Source: Chryseobacterium oleae (GTDB lineage Bacteria; Bacteroidota; Bacteroidia; Flavobacteriales; Weeksellaceae). Taken from it: DNA of 64,000 nt. The DNA lies in contig NZ_FOVD01000005.1 of the NCBI RefSeq assembly GCF_900115055.1, forward strand, positions 297,813-361,812, written 5' to 3'. A model generated the notes under the pieces. That model ran no database searches, had not been told where the DNA came from, and saw nothing but the letters and a program-made list of their open reading frames with translations. Below, piece after piece: positions 24,255 to 33,328 of this stretch. The position numbers and the translations under genes are program-made. The stretch's first letter is position 1. Each line of letters opens with the position of its first letter.

Positions 24255-26150
24255 TTAATTGTTTAAAAACTTCTTCGATCCGTTTTTGTTCTTATCGGAG
24301 TAGTTAATAATAAATGCTCCTTTTGGAAGAACTCTTTCGATCTGGATCTCATTAGTCTTAGTATTTCCTTTTTGGATAAGCTTACCGCTTAGATCAAAGA
24401 TTTGATAATCTCCAAAAATTCCATCACCGGACAGTTTCAGTTTATTCTCAGATTTCAGATAAACAATTTTTGCTTCTGCTGCATTGTTTTTTACATCTGA
24501 AGTTCCTAAAACTCCGGTTATCCTTACTGCATAATCTTCTACCTGCCCATACTGAAGCTGTGAGCATGAAGTTCCGTCAGCAAGTACTGCTCCATTAAAG
24601 GTAGCCGCGTCTACAGAAACTCTCATTCTTAAATACGTATTCGTTAAAGCTGTAGCAGGAGGCGTAACACCTACAGTAACAACTTTTCTTGCTCCTGAAG
24701 CCATAGAAACAGACAGATCGTTGACTATTATTTCAGATTCTTCGAATACTCCGTTGTTGTTATAATCAATCCAGACTTTAGTTTTAAACTTATCTGCCTG
24801 GCTAAAGCCGTTATCATATGTTACTTTCAGTTCCGTACTTGTATTGGAAGGAATATCCGTGTAATAAGCCGGTCTGATACACGTTGCTGCAGAATAATCC
24901 TCATAGTATTTCGGAGCAGGCTCATCAGAATCATATCCATTCGTTGTGCTGCTTATGGTTCCGAACTGTACTCTTGAAGCCCCGATTCCGAAGTTATTAT
25001 TCGCAGGATTTACAATTCCTGAAGGGTTACACTGTGCCGCCACTACTGCTACAGGAGATGGGATCACTGCTGCCGGATCCTGTCCTGCTGTTGAAGTGAT
25101 CAGGTTTTTTCTGTATTCCATCATCAGCATGATGGCTCTGTCTCTCTGTCCTTCTGTGAATTTACGGTTAGAATTCGTGTAATTCATTACGTTATATTGT
25201 GTTCCGTCATGGTTCTGATTGGTACACGGATCTATAGTGGTATTATTCGGAACGGCTACGCCATACATACTTCTTGAAGGTGATGTATCACAAACTCTGT
25301 CTCCGTCCGTTGCACAGTTATTATTGGCAGGGCATGTTGTCTGGCTTGTATAATTAACTCCCTGAAACGTATGATAAAGACCAAATGCATGGCCCAGTTC
25401 ATGAGTAAGTGTTGTATCGTGCAGATTTTTAAGGGTAGCCACCTTCATAAAACTCTCATAGAAATAGTCATAAGATTCCGGGAATCTTGCATATCCCATT
25501 AATCCACCAGCTTGCTGCTGCTGACCATCAAAGCCTATCACTACATAAATATTGAAATAAGAAGTCTCAGGCCAGTGTGGCGCCATAGTTTTGATCTGGC
25601 TATCGCTGGCTCCATTGCCGGAAGCTGCAGACTTTACACCTCTGGTATCATATAGAGGAATAGTACTTCCGTTATATCTTACAATTCCATTGGTTGGTGC
25701 ACAGGTTGGTGATCTTTTAGCCAGTACCAGTTTAAAAGGAATGACATTTCCTCCTGTTGCCCCTGCTCCTTCTGCATAGAAACCGTTTCCGTAAGTGGTG
25801 GCATACATTTTATTGGCTCTGTCGATCCAGTTGATCACATCCTGATCTGATAAAGCTAAATTTGAATTAGCTGATGCACTTGATTCAATAACGTGTACTA
25901 CAACCGGGATTTCAAAGGTTTGCCCAGTATACAGACCATTCCAGGAAGTTGTTCCGCCTACTTTGTTAAGAAAAGAATGCTTGTCCATTTTACTTAATCT
26001 GGCTTCCACTTCTTCTCTATTTTTCTTTAATTCTGGAAATCTTATGTCCATTTTTCTCATTTCTTCATCAAAACCACAAAAATGTTCAACATTTTGAGAA
26101 AAAGCATTAAAAAACAACAAAAACACTGAAAGAATACTTATTTTCTTCAT
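24255..26150 (-). CDS. Secreted M43 family (pappalysin-like) zinc metalloprotease with GEVED domain and T9SS signal
   Basis: 631 residues. A signal peptide of about 19 residues is followed by a propeptide, then the M43 catalytic domain with THELGHAFGLYHTF (His250, Glu251, His254, His260) and the Met-turn YNVMNYT. A GEVED domain follows about 410-545 (KTKVWIDYNNNGVFEESEI, LQYGQVEDYAVRI). The last ~75 residues are a T9SS type A-like sorting region (DYQIFDLSGKLIQKG, KGAFIINYSD) ending KKFLNN. It is paralogous to the protein at 31096. It likely degrades extracellular protein for nutrition; the specificity is unknown. Confidence 0.92.
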   Translation of the reverse strand: MKKISILSVFLLFFNAFSQNVEHFCGFDEEMRKMDIRFPELKKNREEVEARLSKMDKHSFLNKVGGTTSWNGLYTGQTFEIPVVVHVIESSASANSNLALSDQDVINWIDRANKMYATTYGNGFYAEGAGATGGNVIPFKLVLAKRSPTCAPTNGIVRYNGSTIPLYDTRGVKSAASGNGASDSQIKTMAPHWPETSYFNIYVVIGFDGQQQQAGGLMGYARFPESYDYFYESFMKVATLKNLHDTTLTHELGHAFGLYHTFQGVNYTSQTTCPANNNCATDGDRVCDTSPSRSMYGVAVPNNTTIDPCTNQNHDGTQYNVMNYTNSNRKFTEGQRDRAIMLMMEYRKNLITSTAGQDPAAVIPSPVAVVAAQCNPSGIVNPANNNFGIGASRVQFGTISSTTNGYDSDEPAPKYYEDYSAATCIRPAYYTDIPSNTSTELKVTYDNGFSQADKFKTKVWIDYNNNGVFEESEIIVNDLSVSMASGARKVVTVGVTPPATALTNTYLRMRVSVDAATFNGAVLADGTSCSQLQYGQVEDYAVRITGVLGTSDVKNNAAEAKIVYLKSENKLKLSGDGIFGDYQIFDLSGKLIQKGNTKTNEIQIERVLPKGAFIINYSDKNKNGSKKFLNN

Positions 26151-26179
26151 TTTTCACTAATTTTTTGATTAATTCGATG

Positions 26180-26187
26180 CAAATATA
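26180..26187 (-). promoter_or_regulatory. -7 element for the M43 protease gene
   Basis: The minus strand reads TATATTTG, 29 nt before the ATG at 26150. Confidence 0.6.
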
Positions 26188-26351
26188 AATATTTATTAAT
26201 AAAATAATAAATTCATTAACACAAATCATTGAATCTGGAGTAATTTTATCATAACAAATCTAAAAAATTGATATCCAATCAATTAAATTAAAACCATCAA
26301 TTACTTGGCAAAACATAATACTATCTTTTACATTGGTATGATTTTTAGTAT

Positions 26352-26359
26352 TACATTTG
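26352..26359 (+). promoter_or_regulatory. -7 element for the DUF4407/AAA-protease operon
   Basis: TACATTTG matches the consensus and ends 15 nt before the ATG at 26375. It contains the apparent TTG start at 26357, which is rejected. Confidence 0.6.
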
Positions 26360-26374
26360 TATAAATTTTCACTA

Positions 26375-27445
26375 ATGAAAACAAACCAACAAACTATAAA
26401 TCAAGCGAATCATAAAATAAACTGGTTCCAGAAGTTTCTGATGGTATGCTCCGGAGGAAACATACATATTTTAAGAAAGACCCCCAGTGAATGGAATAAA
26501 TTTTCCGGAATTGGCGGGATTGTGTTATTCACCGCGGTATTTGCAACTCTATCTGCCGGCTATGCCATGTATACAGTATTTGATAATGTATGGACTTCGG
26601 TAGGATTCGGGATCCTGTGGGGATTAATGATCTTTAATCTGGACAGATATATCGTTTCTTCCATCAAAAAAACGGGAACATGGTGGAATCAGATCCTGAT
26701 GGCGGTTCCGCGTCTGATTTTGGCTACTTTCCTGGGAATTATTATTTCCAAACCTCTTGAACTTAAAATTTTTGAAAAGGAAGTGAACAAACAGCTGAAT
26801 ACCATCATCCAAAGAAACAAGAAACAGCTTGAGGGCGAAATGAGCGGCAGAATCCTGAAACAGAGCGGCCCGTTTGAAACAGAAAAAAATCAGATTGCTG
26901 AAAAAACCATTCAGTATCAGAAGGCTTATGACTCAGCAGCCGTAGAACTTGAAAAAGAAATTCTGGGGAAACAATCCGGTCTGACCAGTGGAAAGGAAGG
27001 TTATGGTCCTAATGCAAAACGTAAGCAGGAACTGAAGGAACAGCGCCGTCTGGATCTTGAAAATTTCCAGAAACAAAATGCCCCGAGAGTGGAATATCTG
27101 GATAAAGAAATTTCCAAAGTCTACACCAATCTTGAAACGGAAAGAAAATCTTCGGAAACCTTTGAAGATAAATTCAACGGGTTTGCAGCGAGACTGCAGG
27201 CATTGGATGAACTTGGGAAAAATTCTGCGATCATAGGACTGGCAGCCGCCTTTATTATGGGGCTTTTTATTTGTCTTGAGATTTCTCCGGTTTTGGTTAA
27301 ATTAATTTCTCATGTAGGACCTTATGATCATCTTCTGGAAAAGACGGAAAACGATTTCAGGCTTTACTCCAAGGAAAAAATAGAGAAAGGAAATGCCCTG
27401 ACTGATTTCAGAATTGACGATTTTAAGGATAATTTAAAAAAATAG
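26375..27445 (+). CDS. DUF4407 membrane protein
   Basis: 356 residues from ATG 26375. After a soluble N-terminus (WFQKFLMVCSGGNIHILRKTPSEWNKFSG, a DUF4407 hallmark; the piece from CSGGN to TPSEW is most conserved), three membrane helices follow (IVLFTAVFATLSAGYAMY, VGFGILWGLMIFNLDRYIV, MAVPRLILATFLGIIIS). Then comes a charged, probably coiled-coil region of about 140 residues rich in K/E/Q, and a fourth helix (IGLAAAFIMGLFICLEIS). The hairpin-like layout resembles a membrane scaffold with a large soluble coiled coil. It is followed after 14 bp by an AAA-protease gene, so the two probably act together. Function of the family is not established. Confidence 0.88.
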   Translation: MKTNQQTINQANHKINWFQKFLMVCSGGNIHILRKTPSEWNKFSGIGGIVLFTAVFATLSAGYAMYTVFDNVWTSVGFGILWGLMIFNLDRYIVSSIKKTGTWWNQILMAVPRLILATFLGIIISKPLELKIFEKEVNKQLNTIIQRNKKQLEGEMSGRILKQSGPFETEKNQIAEKTIQYQKAYDSAAVELEKEILGKQSGLTSGKEGYGPNAKRKQELKEQRRLDLENFQKQNAPRVEYLDKEISKVYTNLETERKSSETFEDKFNGFAARLQALDELGKNSAIIGLAAAFIMGLFICLEISPVLVKLISHVGPYDHLLEKTENDFRLYSKEKIEKGNALTDFRIDDFKDNLKK

Positions 27446-27459
27446 CGTATTTTTCACGC

Positions 27460-29322
27460 ATGATTATTGATAAAGAAGAGATCCAGAAGAAAAAGAAGAA
27501 GCTGGACGACTGCAAAGCATTTCTGAAAAAAGAATTCATCGGAATTGATAAGATTATTGATGATTTAATGGAATACATCCAGATCTGGTACCTGATGCCG
27601 GAAATCCTGACACGCCCTGTGGTAATAAACCTGTGGGGAATGACAGGCGTAGGAAAGACCGATCTGGTGCGAAAGACCGTTCGTTTTCTGGAATTTCAGA
27701 ACCGTTTTGTAGAGATAGAACTAAGCAACAGCGATGAAACCACATGGAGCAAAAGTGTTTCCGATATTTTACAAAGCAACCGCCTCAATGATGAAAAACC
27801 AAGCATTGTTCTCTTTGATGAGATACAACGCTTTAATACTATAGATCCTGACGGCACTCCGGTCCCACAGACCAAGTTCACTGATTTCTGGGAACTTTTA
27901 AGTGACGGCAAGCTAAGCAAAAGGGAACGTGATGATCTTGAACATTATCTCTTCTCCTATCTTCTGCGTAAAAAAGAGAATGACCGACGCAAAAAGAACG
28001 GCGAAACGGAAATGGATGAAAATCCGTATCTGAATCTCTGGGACGCCAAAGAACTTAAGAAATACCTCAGCATGGAAGATGATGTGATGAGCATCATTGA
28101 TATGAAGGAGGAAGATATGATCAAGCTGATCCTTAAAAAACAGAAAGAGAAAAAGATCTATGAGCCGGTAGACTACAGCAAAATGCTGATCATCATCAGC
28201 GGAAATCTGGATGAAGCTTTTCAGATGTCCCGCGAGACGAGCGAAGCAGACATTGATGCCAATATCTACCATGCCTTTACAAAGAAAATTACCGTTGTTG
28301 ATATAAAAAATGCATTATCGAGGAAATTCCGTCCGGAGCAGGTCGCCAGGTTCGGGAACATTCATTTAATCTATTTTTCATTAAAGACAGAAGACTTTGA
28401 GCAGTTGGTTCAAAGGGAAATCAATAATCTTAAAACAAAGACAAAATCAAAGTTCGGAATCAGTTTAAAGATCACTAAAAACATCAATGATCTGATTTAC
28501 AGAAACGGAGTTTTCCCAGTTCAGGGTGTACGTCCTGTATTCAGCAGTGTAGTGGATATTCTGGATACGAACCTCAGCAAATTTCTTTTTGAAGCGATCA
28601 CTCACGATGACAAAACCATCGAAATCGATTATCATGTCAAAGAGAAAAAGATTTCCGGAAAAGTAGGCGGAAGAATCATTGATATCCCTTACACCGGAAG
28701 AATCGACAGCATCCGCCAGTCTAATCAACAGGATGCCGTGGCCAACATCAGCGTTCACGAATGCGGACATGCTGTCTGTTATATGCTGTACACCGGTTTT
28801 GCCCCGTTGCAGCTGAAGAGCAAGGTGGCCAGCAGTTATGCCGCCGGATTTACTTTTCCCCATCAGATCCATGATACCAAGGAAAGCCTTCTGGACAGAG
28901 TCAAAATTTATCTTGCAGGAGGAATTGCCGAAGAAATTATATTTGGCGAAAATAATGCAAGCATAGGACGGAGCCATGACAGGGAGCAGGCAACCATTCT
29001 TGTTTCCGACTACATCAGAAAATATGGATTTGACGAAGAGTATCAGGCTGTCTACAGCTTTGAAGAATATCCTCACCGCATGCAACATCATATTACCGAT
29101 AAAAAAATAGAGAAACTGATGCAGGATCTGGCCAAAAAGACAAGAGAAGATCTTATTCTTCACTTAGACCTTTTGAAAGATATGAGTATTGAGCTGAGCA
29201 AAAAAGGAAGTATGCTGCCTAAAGAAATCTATGAAACCGCCAGAAAGCATCACCTTGAAGTAAGCATAAAAGAGGAAGGCTATCTCCATATTGCAGAGTA
29301 TCATAAAATGCTGGGCCAATAG
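27460..29322 (+). CDS. HSP100-type AAA+ ATPase fused to an FtsH-like M41 zinc peptidase
   Basis: 620 residues, no signal peptide or membrane helix. Residues about 15-400 are an AAA+ module: Walker A GMTGVGKTDLV (60-70), closer to the GxTGVGKT of ClpA/ClpB second modules than to the GPPGTGKT of FtsH, Walker B IVLFDEIQ (116-123), and a C-terminal small domain with VQGVRPVFSSVVDIL. A charged insert lies about 150-235. From about 420 a M41 peptidase follows: HECGH (His433, Glu434, His437), LAGGIAEEIIFG, and GRSHDREQAT with Asp507 as the likely third zinc ligand; the 74-residue spacing is near that of FtsH. FtsH carries its own membrane anchors; here the neighbour DUF4407 protein may supply them. 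Confidence 0.88.
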   Translation: MIIDKEEIQKKKKKLDDCKAFLKKEFIGIDKIIDDLMEYIQIWYLMPEILTRPVVINLWGMTGVGKTDLVRKTVRFLEFQNRFVEIELSNSDETTWSKSVSDILQSNRLNDEKPSIVLFDEIQRFNTIDPDGTPVPQTKFTDFWELLSDGKLSKRERDDLEHYLFSYLLRKKENDRRKKNGETEMDENPYLNLWDAKELKKYLSMEDDVMSIIDMKEEDMIKLILKKQKEKKIYEPVDYSKMLIIISGNLDEAFQMSRETSEADIDANIYHAFTKKITVVDIKNALSRKFRPEQVARFGNIHLIYFSLKTEDFEQLVQREINNLKTKTKSKFGISLKITKNINDLIYRNGVFPVQGVRPVFSSVVDILDTNLSKFLFEAITHDDKTIEIDYHVKEKKISGKVGGRIIDIPYTGRIDSIRQSNQQDAVANISVHECGHAVCYMLYTGFAPLQLKSKVASSYAAGFTFPHQIHDTKESLLDRVKIYLAGGIAEEIIFGENNASIGRSHDREQATILVSDYIRKYGFDEEYQAVYSFEEYPHRMQHHITDKKIEKLMQDLAKKTREDLILHLDLLKDMSIELSKKGSMLPKEIYETARKHHLEVSIKEEGYLHIAEYHKMLGQ

Positions 29323-29365
29323 AGGAAAAATCTAATATAACATAAGTTTACATTAATATAATCTT

Positions 29366-29396
29366 ACCTTTCAGTTAATTCTGAAAGGTTTTTTCT
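29366..29396 (+). terminator. Terminator of the DUF4407/AAA-protease operon
   Basis: ACCTTTCAG (29366-29374) pairs with CTGAAAGGT (29381-29389) and runs into six Ts. Confidence 0.88.
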
Positions 29397-29454
29397 TTTC
29401 ATAATTATTTTATAGGAAATATTTTATAATTTTACATCAACAAAACTAATCATC

Positions 29455-30045
29455 ATGAAAAACTTGACTCTAGTATGCTTACTGCTAATCAGCAGCGCAT
29501 TTACGTCCGCTTTAAAAGCACAATCAGAACCTTTCCTTGGACAAATTGCTTTTGTTCCATACAACAGAGCACCTAACGGATGGGCAGACTGTAACGGACA
29601 GCTTTTACCAATCGCACAAAACACGGCTCTTTTTGCCTTGATTGGAACCACGTATGGTGGAAACGGAACCACGAATTTCGCTTTACCTGATATGAGAGGA
29701 AGAGTGCTTGTTTCTCAGGGACAGGGACCTACCATCAGCCAAAACTATCTGATCGGAGAAACGGGAGGAAGTGAAAGTGTTACTTTAACGCAACAGCAAA
29801 TGCCTGCCCACAGTCATACCATCAATGCAGTAACTGCTGAAGGAAATCAGAATACCCCTGCAGGAAATCTTCCAGCAGATACCAAACTTTTAGACAAAGA
29901 ATATTCTGACGCGAATGCAAATACTACCATGAAAGCGACGATGGTAAACCCTACGGGAGGTACTCAGCCTCATGAAAACAGACAGCCTTTTGTAACGATG
30001 AGATGTATCATCGCTTTACAAGGTATTTTCCCATCTTTTAATTAA
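29455..30045 (+). CDS. Secreted phage-tail-collar-like (MdpB-type) protein
   Basis: 196 residues. The signal peptide ends near SALKAQ (about 23). The mature part starts EPFLGQIAFVPYNRAPNGWADC, then LFALIGTTYGGNGTTNFALPD, MRGRV, and ends with QPFVTMRCIIALQGIFP: the tail collar domain of phage tail-fibre and MdpB-type bacterial proteins. There are no other phage genes near, and the signal peptide marks it as an exported host protein. It is cotranscribed with the T9SS protein 6 bp downstream. It may form trimeric surface fibres, as inferred from the fold family. Confidence 0.85.
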   Translation: MKNLTLVCLLLISSAFTSALKAQSEPFLGQIAFVPYNRAPNGWADCNGQLLPIAQNTALFALIGTTYGGNGTTNFALPDMRGRVLVSQGQGPTISQNYLIGETGGSESVTLTQQQMPAHSHTINAVTAEGNQNTPAGNLPADTKLLDKEYSDANANTTMKATMVNPTGGTQPHENRQPFVTMRCIIALQGIFPSFN

Positions 30046-30051
30046 TAAGTT

Positions 30052-30735
30052 ATGAAAGCTCTATACTTATTAGCTATAGCTCTTGGAAGTTCGGTGGCCG
30101 CACAGACCATCACTTTCAATGGGTGTCATAACCTATTTGACAACCAGAATTTTATTTTCTCGAAAACCGGAGTTGATGCCAATAATAAAAATATTTACAT
30201 CACGACACCGGTAGATGGGCAGCCTTGCAGCGGACTTGGAACGTGTGAGTTTAAAATCAAATGGAACAACGCCCTTACAAGATGGGAGTTTCTTGCGGAT
30301 GAAGGAAACGGAACTTTTACTACTCCCACGCTGATGTATTACAATTCTACCGGAAACATCTCCAGTCCAAGACCTCCGAGTAATACTTTCGGAGCCTGGA
30401 TAGAAAATGCAACGGCAACGGGCGGACAGTGCGGAGGAAATCTTACAGGAATCAATTCTACACTGACAGGCGATGTACACAGCACTTCATTGGCAACAAC
30501 GGATGTGACGAAAACCAAAATTCAAATCTTCCCGAATCCTGTTTCTGATGTCATCCGTATCTCAGGAATTGATAATGGGCAGACCATTCAGATTTATAAC
30601 GTAGACGGAAGATTGGTAAAAACAGATGCATTCGATCAGAAGATTGATGTTTCCTCTCTTTCTGCGGGAGTTTATGTTTTAAGAATTACCACTAAAAATT
30701 TCGAATCTCATGAATTTAAATTCGTGAAAAAGTAG
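30052..30735 (+). CDS. Secreted protein with T9SS type A sorting domain
   Basis: 227 residues. The signal peptide ends near SVAAQ (about 18). Residues about 19-140 form a Cys-containing beta domain (NGCHNLFDNQNF, GQPCSGLGTCEFKIKWN, TRWEFLADEG) of a type often seen beside collar proteins. From about 155, IQIFPNPVSDVIRISG, IQIYNVDGRLV and LSAGVYVLRITTKN give a classic T9SS type A signal ending in KFVKK. The 6-bp gap to the collar protein suggests a joint function at the cell surface. Confidence 0.85.
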   Translation: MKALYLLAIALGSSVAAQTITFNGCHNLFDNQNFIFSKTGVDANNKNIYITTPVDGQPCSGLGTCEFKIKWNNALTRWEFLADEGNGTFTTPTLMYYNSTGNISSPRPPSNTFGAWIENATATGGQCGGNLTGINSTLTGDVHSTSLATTDVTKTKIQIFPNPVSDVIRISGIDNGQTIQIYNVDGRLVKTDAFDQKIDVSSLSAGVYVLRITTKNFESHEFKFVKK

Positions 30736-30772
30736 AGATATAATGTTTTTATAGCATTAATTGATTATTGAT

Positions 30773-30804
30773 ATAGCCTTTGGATTCTTCTGAGGGCTAT
30801 TTTT
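30773..30804 (+). terminator. Weak terminator, possibly overlapping a promoter
   Basis: TAGCCT (30773-30778) pairs with GGGCTA (30794-30799; one G-T pair) before TTTT. The T tract is also part of TATTTTTG at 30798-30805, a match to the -7 element for the KTSC gene, so either or both readings may hold. Confidence 0.5.
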
Positions 30805-30834
30805 GTGAGGAATAATTTTTGCTGCCAATATGAT

Positions 30835-31032
30835 ATGCCATCAAGTATTGTGAACTCCTATATCTATTTTCCGGAGACTGAAGTATTGAGAATTATCTAT
30901 CAGTCCGGCGCTGTATACGACTATCTGAAAGTTCCTTTATCTATTTCTGAAAAATTCAGGGAAGCCAGGTCAAAAGGACGCTTTTTGAATTCCGTGATCA
31001 AGCGGAGGTTTAAGTACATCAAGGTGAGCTGA
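30835..31032 (+). CDS. KTSC domain protein
   Basis: 65 residues from ATG 30835; a GTG at 30805 in frame is directly at the putative promoter and is less likely. The protein matches the short KTSC family: MPSSIVNSYIYF, LRIIYQSGAVYDYLKVP, and SKGRFLNSVIKRRFKY near the end. In this family the motif after the Gly/Ser turn is usually KTSC-like xFFNxxIrxxf; here FLNSVIK stands in place. The domain is found next to lysyl-tRNA synthetases and alone; its role is unclear. Confidence 0.75.
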   Translation: MPSSIVNSYIYFPETEVLRIIYQSGAVYDYLKVPLSISEKFREARSKGRFLNSVIKRRFKYIKVS

Positions 31033-31048
31033 AAAACCTGTAATAAAA

Positions 31049-31081
31049 AATGCCCCCATTTCCGGAGGCATTCAATTTTTT
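31049..31081. terminator. Bidirectional terminator
   Basis: AATGCCCCC (31049-31057) pairs with GGAGGCATT (31064-31072) with one mismatch; A-rich sequence to the left and T-rich to the right serve both convergent genes. Confidence 0.75.
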
Positions 31082-31095
31082 ATATAATCTGAAGA

Positions 31096-32979
31096 TTATT
31101 TAATGATCAGTTTAGAAGTTTTACTTTCTTTTCCGTTGGAAATCTGAACCATATATACTCCTTTTTCAAGTTGCTGGTTAATTTTATAAATTCCGCTTCC
31201 TTGTTCTTGTACAGAAGGGCTTGCAATAAGTCTTCCTGACATATCAGAAATCGAAACTTTTAAATCTTTACCGTTTTTAGCTTTGATAAATACATTGTCA
31301 CCTGTAGCAACCGGGTTAGGATAAATCACAAGATCATTGTTTTCAGCCTTCACTTCACTGGTTCCTAAAACAGTAACAAATTTAACGGTATAATCTTCTG
31401 CCTGCCCATATTGTAATTGTCCACAAGCTGTCATATTTGTATTCTCATCATCTACCATTACTCTCATTCTTAATGGCGTATTAAGCACTGTAGAGGCTGG
31501 AGCCGTAAAAGTGGCATTTACAGTTCCGATTAGAGTGCTGGGATCTGCGGCAACATTATCTCCTGATGCTACCAATTCACTGGCTTCAAAAGTTCCGTTG
31601 TTGTTAAAATCAATCCAGGCTCTCACTTCATTATCACTACCCGAAACATTCACCTGAAGGTTGTGAGACTGGCTTACCAAAAGCTGTGTAGAAGTTGCTC
31701 TCAGACAGCTTGCACCCGTATAATCTACATAGTAACTAGGTGCATTTTGCCAAACTCCTGTACTGGCATTATTAATATTTCCTAATTTAACCAAAGTAGG
31801 TCCTACAAAATAGTTGTTTGAAGCTGCATTGGCCAAACCGCTTGGAGTACATGCCGCAATAGGCGCCCCGATAGCTGTTGCCGATGCTCCAGGAGCTGTT
31901 GCTCCAAGTGAAGTGCTTAAAGAACCTCTCAATAAAAAGAAAGAAGTCGCAGCTTTATCATGCTGTCCATTGGTAAACTTGAAGGCTCTAGGGTTTGTAT
32001 AGTTCATCATATTATACTGAACTCCCTGATAATTTGCACCTGTACAATAGTTCATGCTATTATTGGTAGGTGCAGGAAAATCACTTAATAAACTTCTTGA
32101 TCTTTCCGTATCACATACCCCATCATCATCTTTTGTACAATCATTAGTCGTTTGTGCAGGGCAGAAAGAAGTTGCTGTAGTTCCTGCCGGAGGTTGTGCA
32201 TTGGCGTTCCCAAACGTATGAAGAAGCCCCATGCTGTGTCCAAATTCATGCGCTAAAGTAATATCATCCTGTAAAGTAACTACAAAAGATTTCATAAAAG
32301 ATTCATAGGCAGAATCAATATTTTGAGGCAATCCGGCCCAGCCCATAATTCCATATTGTCCGCCACCATCTACTTTATTCATGATATAAATGTTAAAGTA
32401 AGAAGCTTCAGGCCAATGTGGAGCAATGGTTTTTACCTGTGCAGTAGTCACTCCATCTGTTCCACTACGCTTTACTCCAAAATCATCATACCCTGTAAGC
32501 GTGCCTCCGTTGTATCTGATAATTCCTGTTGTAGCATTACAACTTGGGTCTCTTTTGGCCAGGACTAATTTTATAGGCATTGTAGCAGCAACTCCAAAGT
32601 CCGCAGGAACCCCCTGAGCCCACTGATGAGTACCTGCATACATTGCATTACAACGATCCAGCCATGCCTGAATCTGCTCATCACTCTTGTTATAGTCAGA
32701 TCCAATAGCAGCCCCTGTAGGTGCTATCACGTGTACTACCACAGGAATCTCATAAATTCCATTCACTGTTTTGAAAGCACTTCCACTTCCGTTTTTAGCG
32801 GTACTGTTCTGGTTTGAATTCAGAATACGATTACGAATACTGCGAATCATGTCATCAATTTCTTGATTCTCTTTTTCATGCCCTCTTTGCTCCGTATCAA
32901 AGTCACACCAATCTTTTTTTTGTTGTGCTGATAATGAAAGTGCAGACAACACGATTCCACAAAGGAAAATTTTCTTCAT
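31096..32979 (-). CDS. Secreted M43 family zinc metalloprotease with GEVED domain and T9SS signal (second paralogue)
   Basis: 627 residues. Signal peptide to about residue 19 (LSLSAQ). The catalytic domain has LAHEFGHSMGLLHTFG (His244, Glu245, His248, His254) and Met-turn YNMMNYT. The GEVED domain (about 410-535) has VRAWIDFNNNGTFEASEL and LQYGQAEDYTVKF. The T9SS type A end is clearer than in the sister protein (LVIYPNPVATGDNVFIKA, VSISDMSGRLIA, LEKGVYMVQISNGK, SKLIIK). Domain order is identical to the protein at 24255, so the two arose by duplication; intervening genes are unrelated. Confidence 0.93.
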   Translation of the reverse strand: MKKIFLCGIVLSALSLSAQQKKDWCDFDTEQRGHEKENQEIDDMIRSIRNRILNSNQNSTAKNGSGSAFKTVNGIYEIPVVVHVIAPTGAAIGSDYNKSDEQIQAWLDRCNAMYAGTHQWAQGVPADFGVAATMPIKLVLAKRDPSCNATTGIIRYNGGTLTGYDDFGVKRSGTDGVTTAQVKTIAPHWPEASYFNIYIMNKVDGGGQYGIMGWAGLPQNIDSAYESFMKSFVVTLQDDITLAHEFGHSMGLLHTFGNANAQPPAGTTATSFCPAQTTNDCTKDDDGVCDTERSRSLLSDFPAPTNNSMNYCTGANYQGVQYNMMNYTNPRAFKFTNGQHDKAATSFFLLRGSLSTSLGATAPGASATAIGAPIAACTPSGLANAASNNYFVGPTLVKLGNINNASTGVWQNAPSYYVDYTGASCLRATSTQLLVSQSHNLQVNVSGSDNEVRAWIDFNNNGTFEASELVASGDNVAADPSTLIGTVNATFTAPASTVLNTPLRMRVMVDDENTNMTACGQLQYGQAEDYTVKFVTVLGTSEVKAENNDLVIYPNPVATGDNVFIKAKNGKDLKVSISDMSGRLIASPSVQEQGSGIYKINQQLEKGVYMVQISNGKESKTSKLIIK

Positions 32980-33274
32980 ACTTCTACTATTTAAATTATA
33001 AATTTCATTAATGCTTTATAATAACCAAAGCATTCATAAACATTCCACATTAGTAGGTAAAAATCATTTTTGTTACAAATATTTAATATTAAAATTAAAA
33101 AATGTTACTACTTTGATTTAGAACCCACCCCATTTATATAAAAAAAATAAATTAGTATTAAAAATATAAAGAACAATATTCCGTTTTTAAAACACAAACA
33201 AACAATTAAGCCTTAAAACAACTTTGAAAGATTAAAAAAAGACACTTTCCTGAAATAAACAATGATCTGAATAT
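32980..33274. other. AT-rich gap upstream of the second M43 protease gene
   Basis: It contains long A/T runs, no credible frame and no recognised RNA. The protease promoter should lie here, but no full TAnnTTTG match on the minus strand was found. Confidence 0.35.
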
Positions 33275-33312
33275 AAAAATAGGCTGCACAGATTTGTACA
33301 GCCTATTTTTAT
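33275..33312 (-). terminator. Terminator after guaB
   Basis: A 16-bp stem with one mismatch (33275-33290 with 33295-33310) around a GATT loop, flanked by A and T runs. It lies 17 bp past the guaB stop. Confidence 0.88.
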
Positions 33313-33328
33313 ATTGATTTTTAAAATT

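Noticed and set aside
28465..29163. Minus-strand frame of 232 codons
   Set aside because: Antisense to the M41 peptidase part, which has clear catalytic motifs; no promoter or homology for the antisense product.
27460..29322. Housekeeping FtsH
   Set aside because: No N-terminal membrane helices, and the AAA part has an HSP100-type Walker A; a normal ftsH should be elsewhere.
29455..30045. Prophage tail gene
   Set aside because: It carries a signal peptide, pairs with a T9SS protein and has no phage genes near.
30805..31032. GTG start for the KTSC protein
   Set aside because: It lies at the end of the putative promoter; ATG 30835 begins exactly at the conserved family N-terminus.
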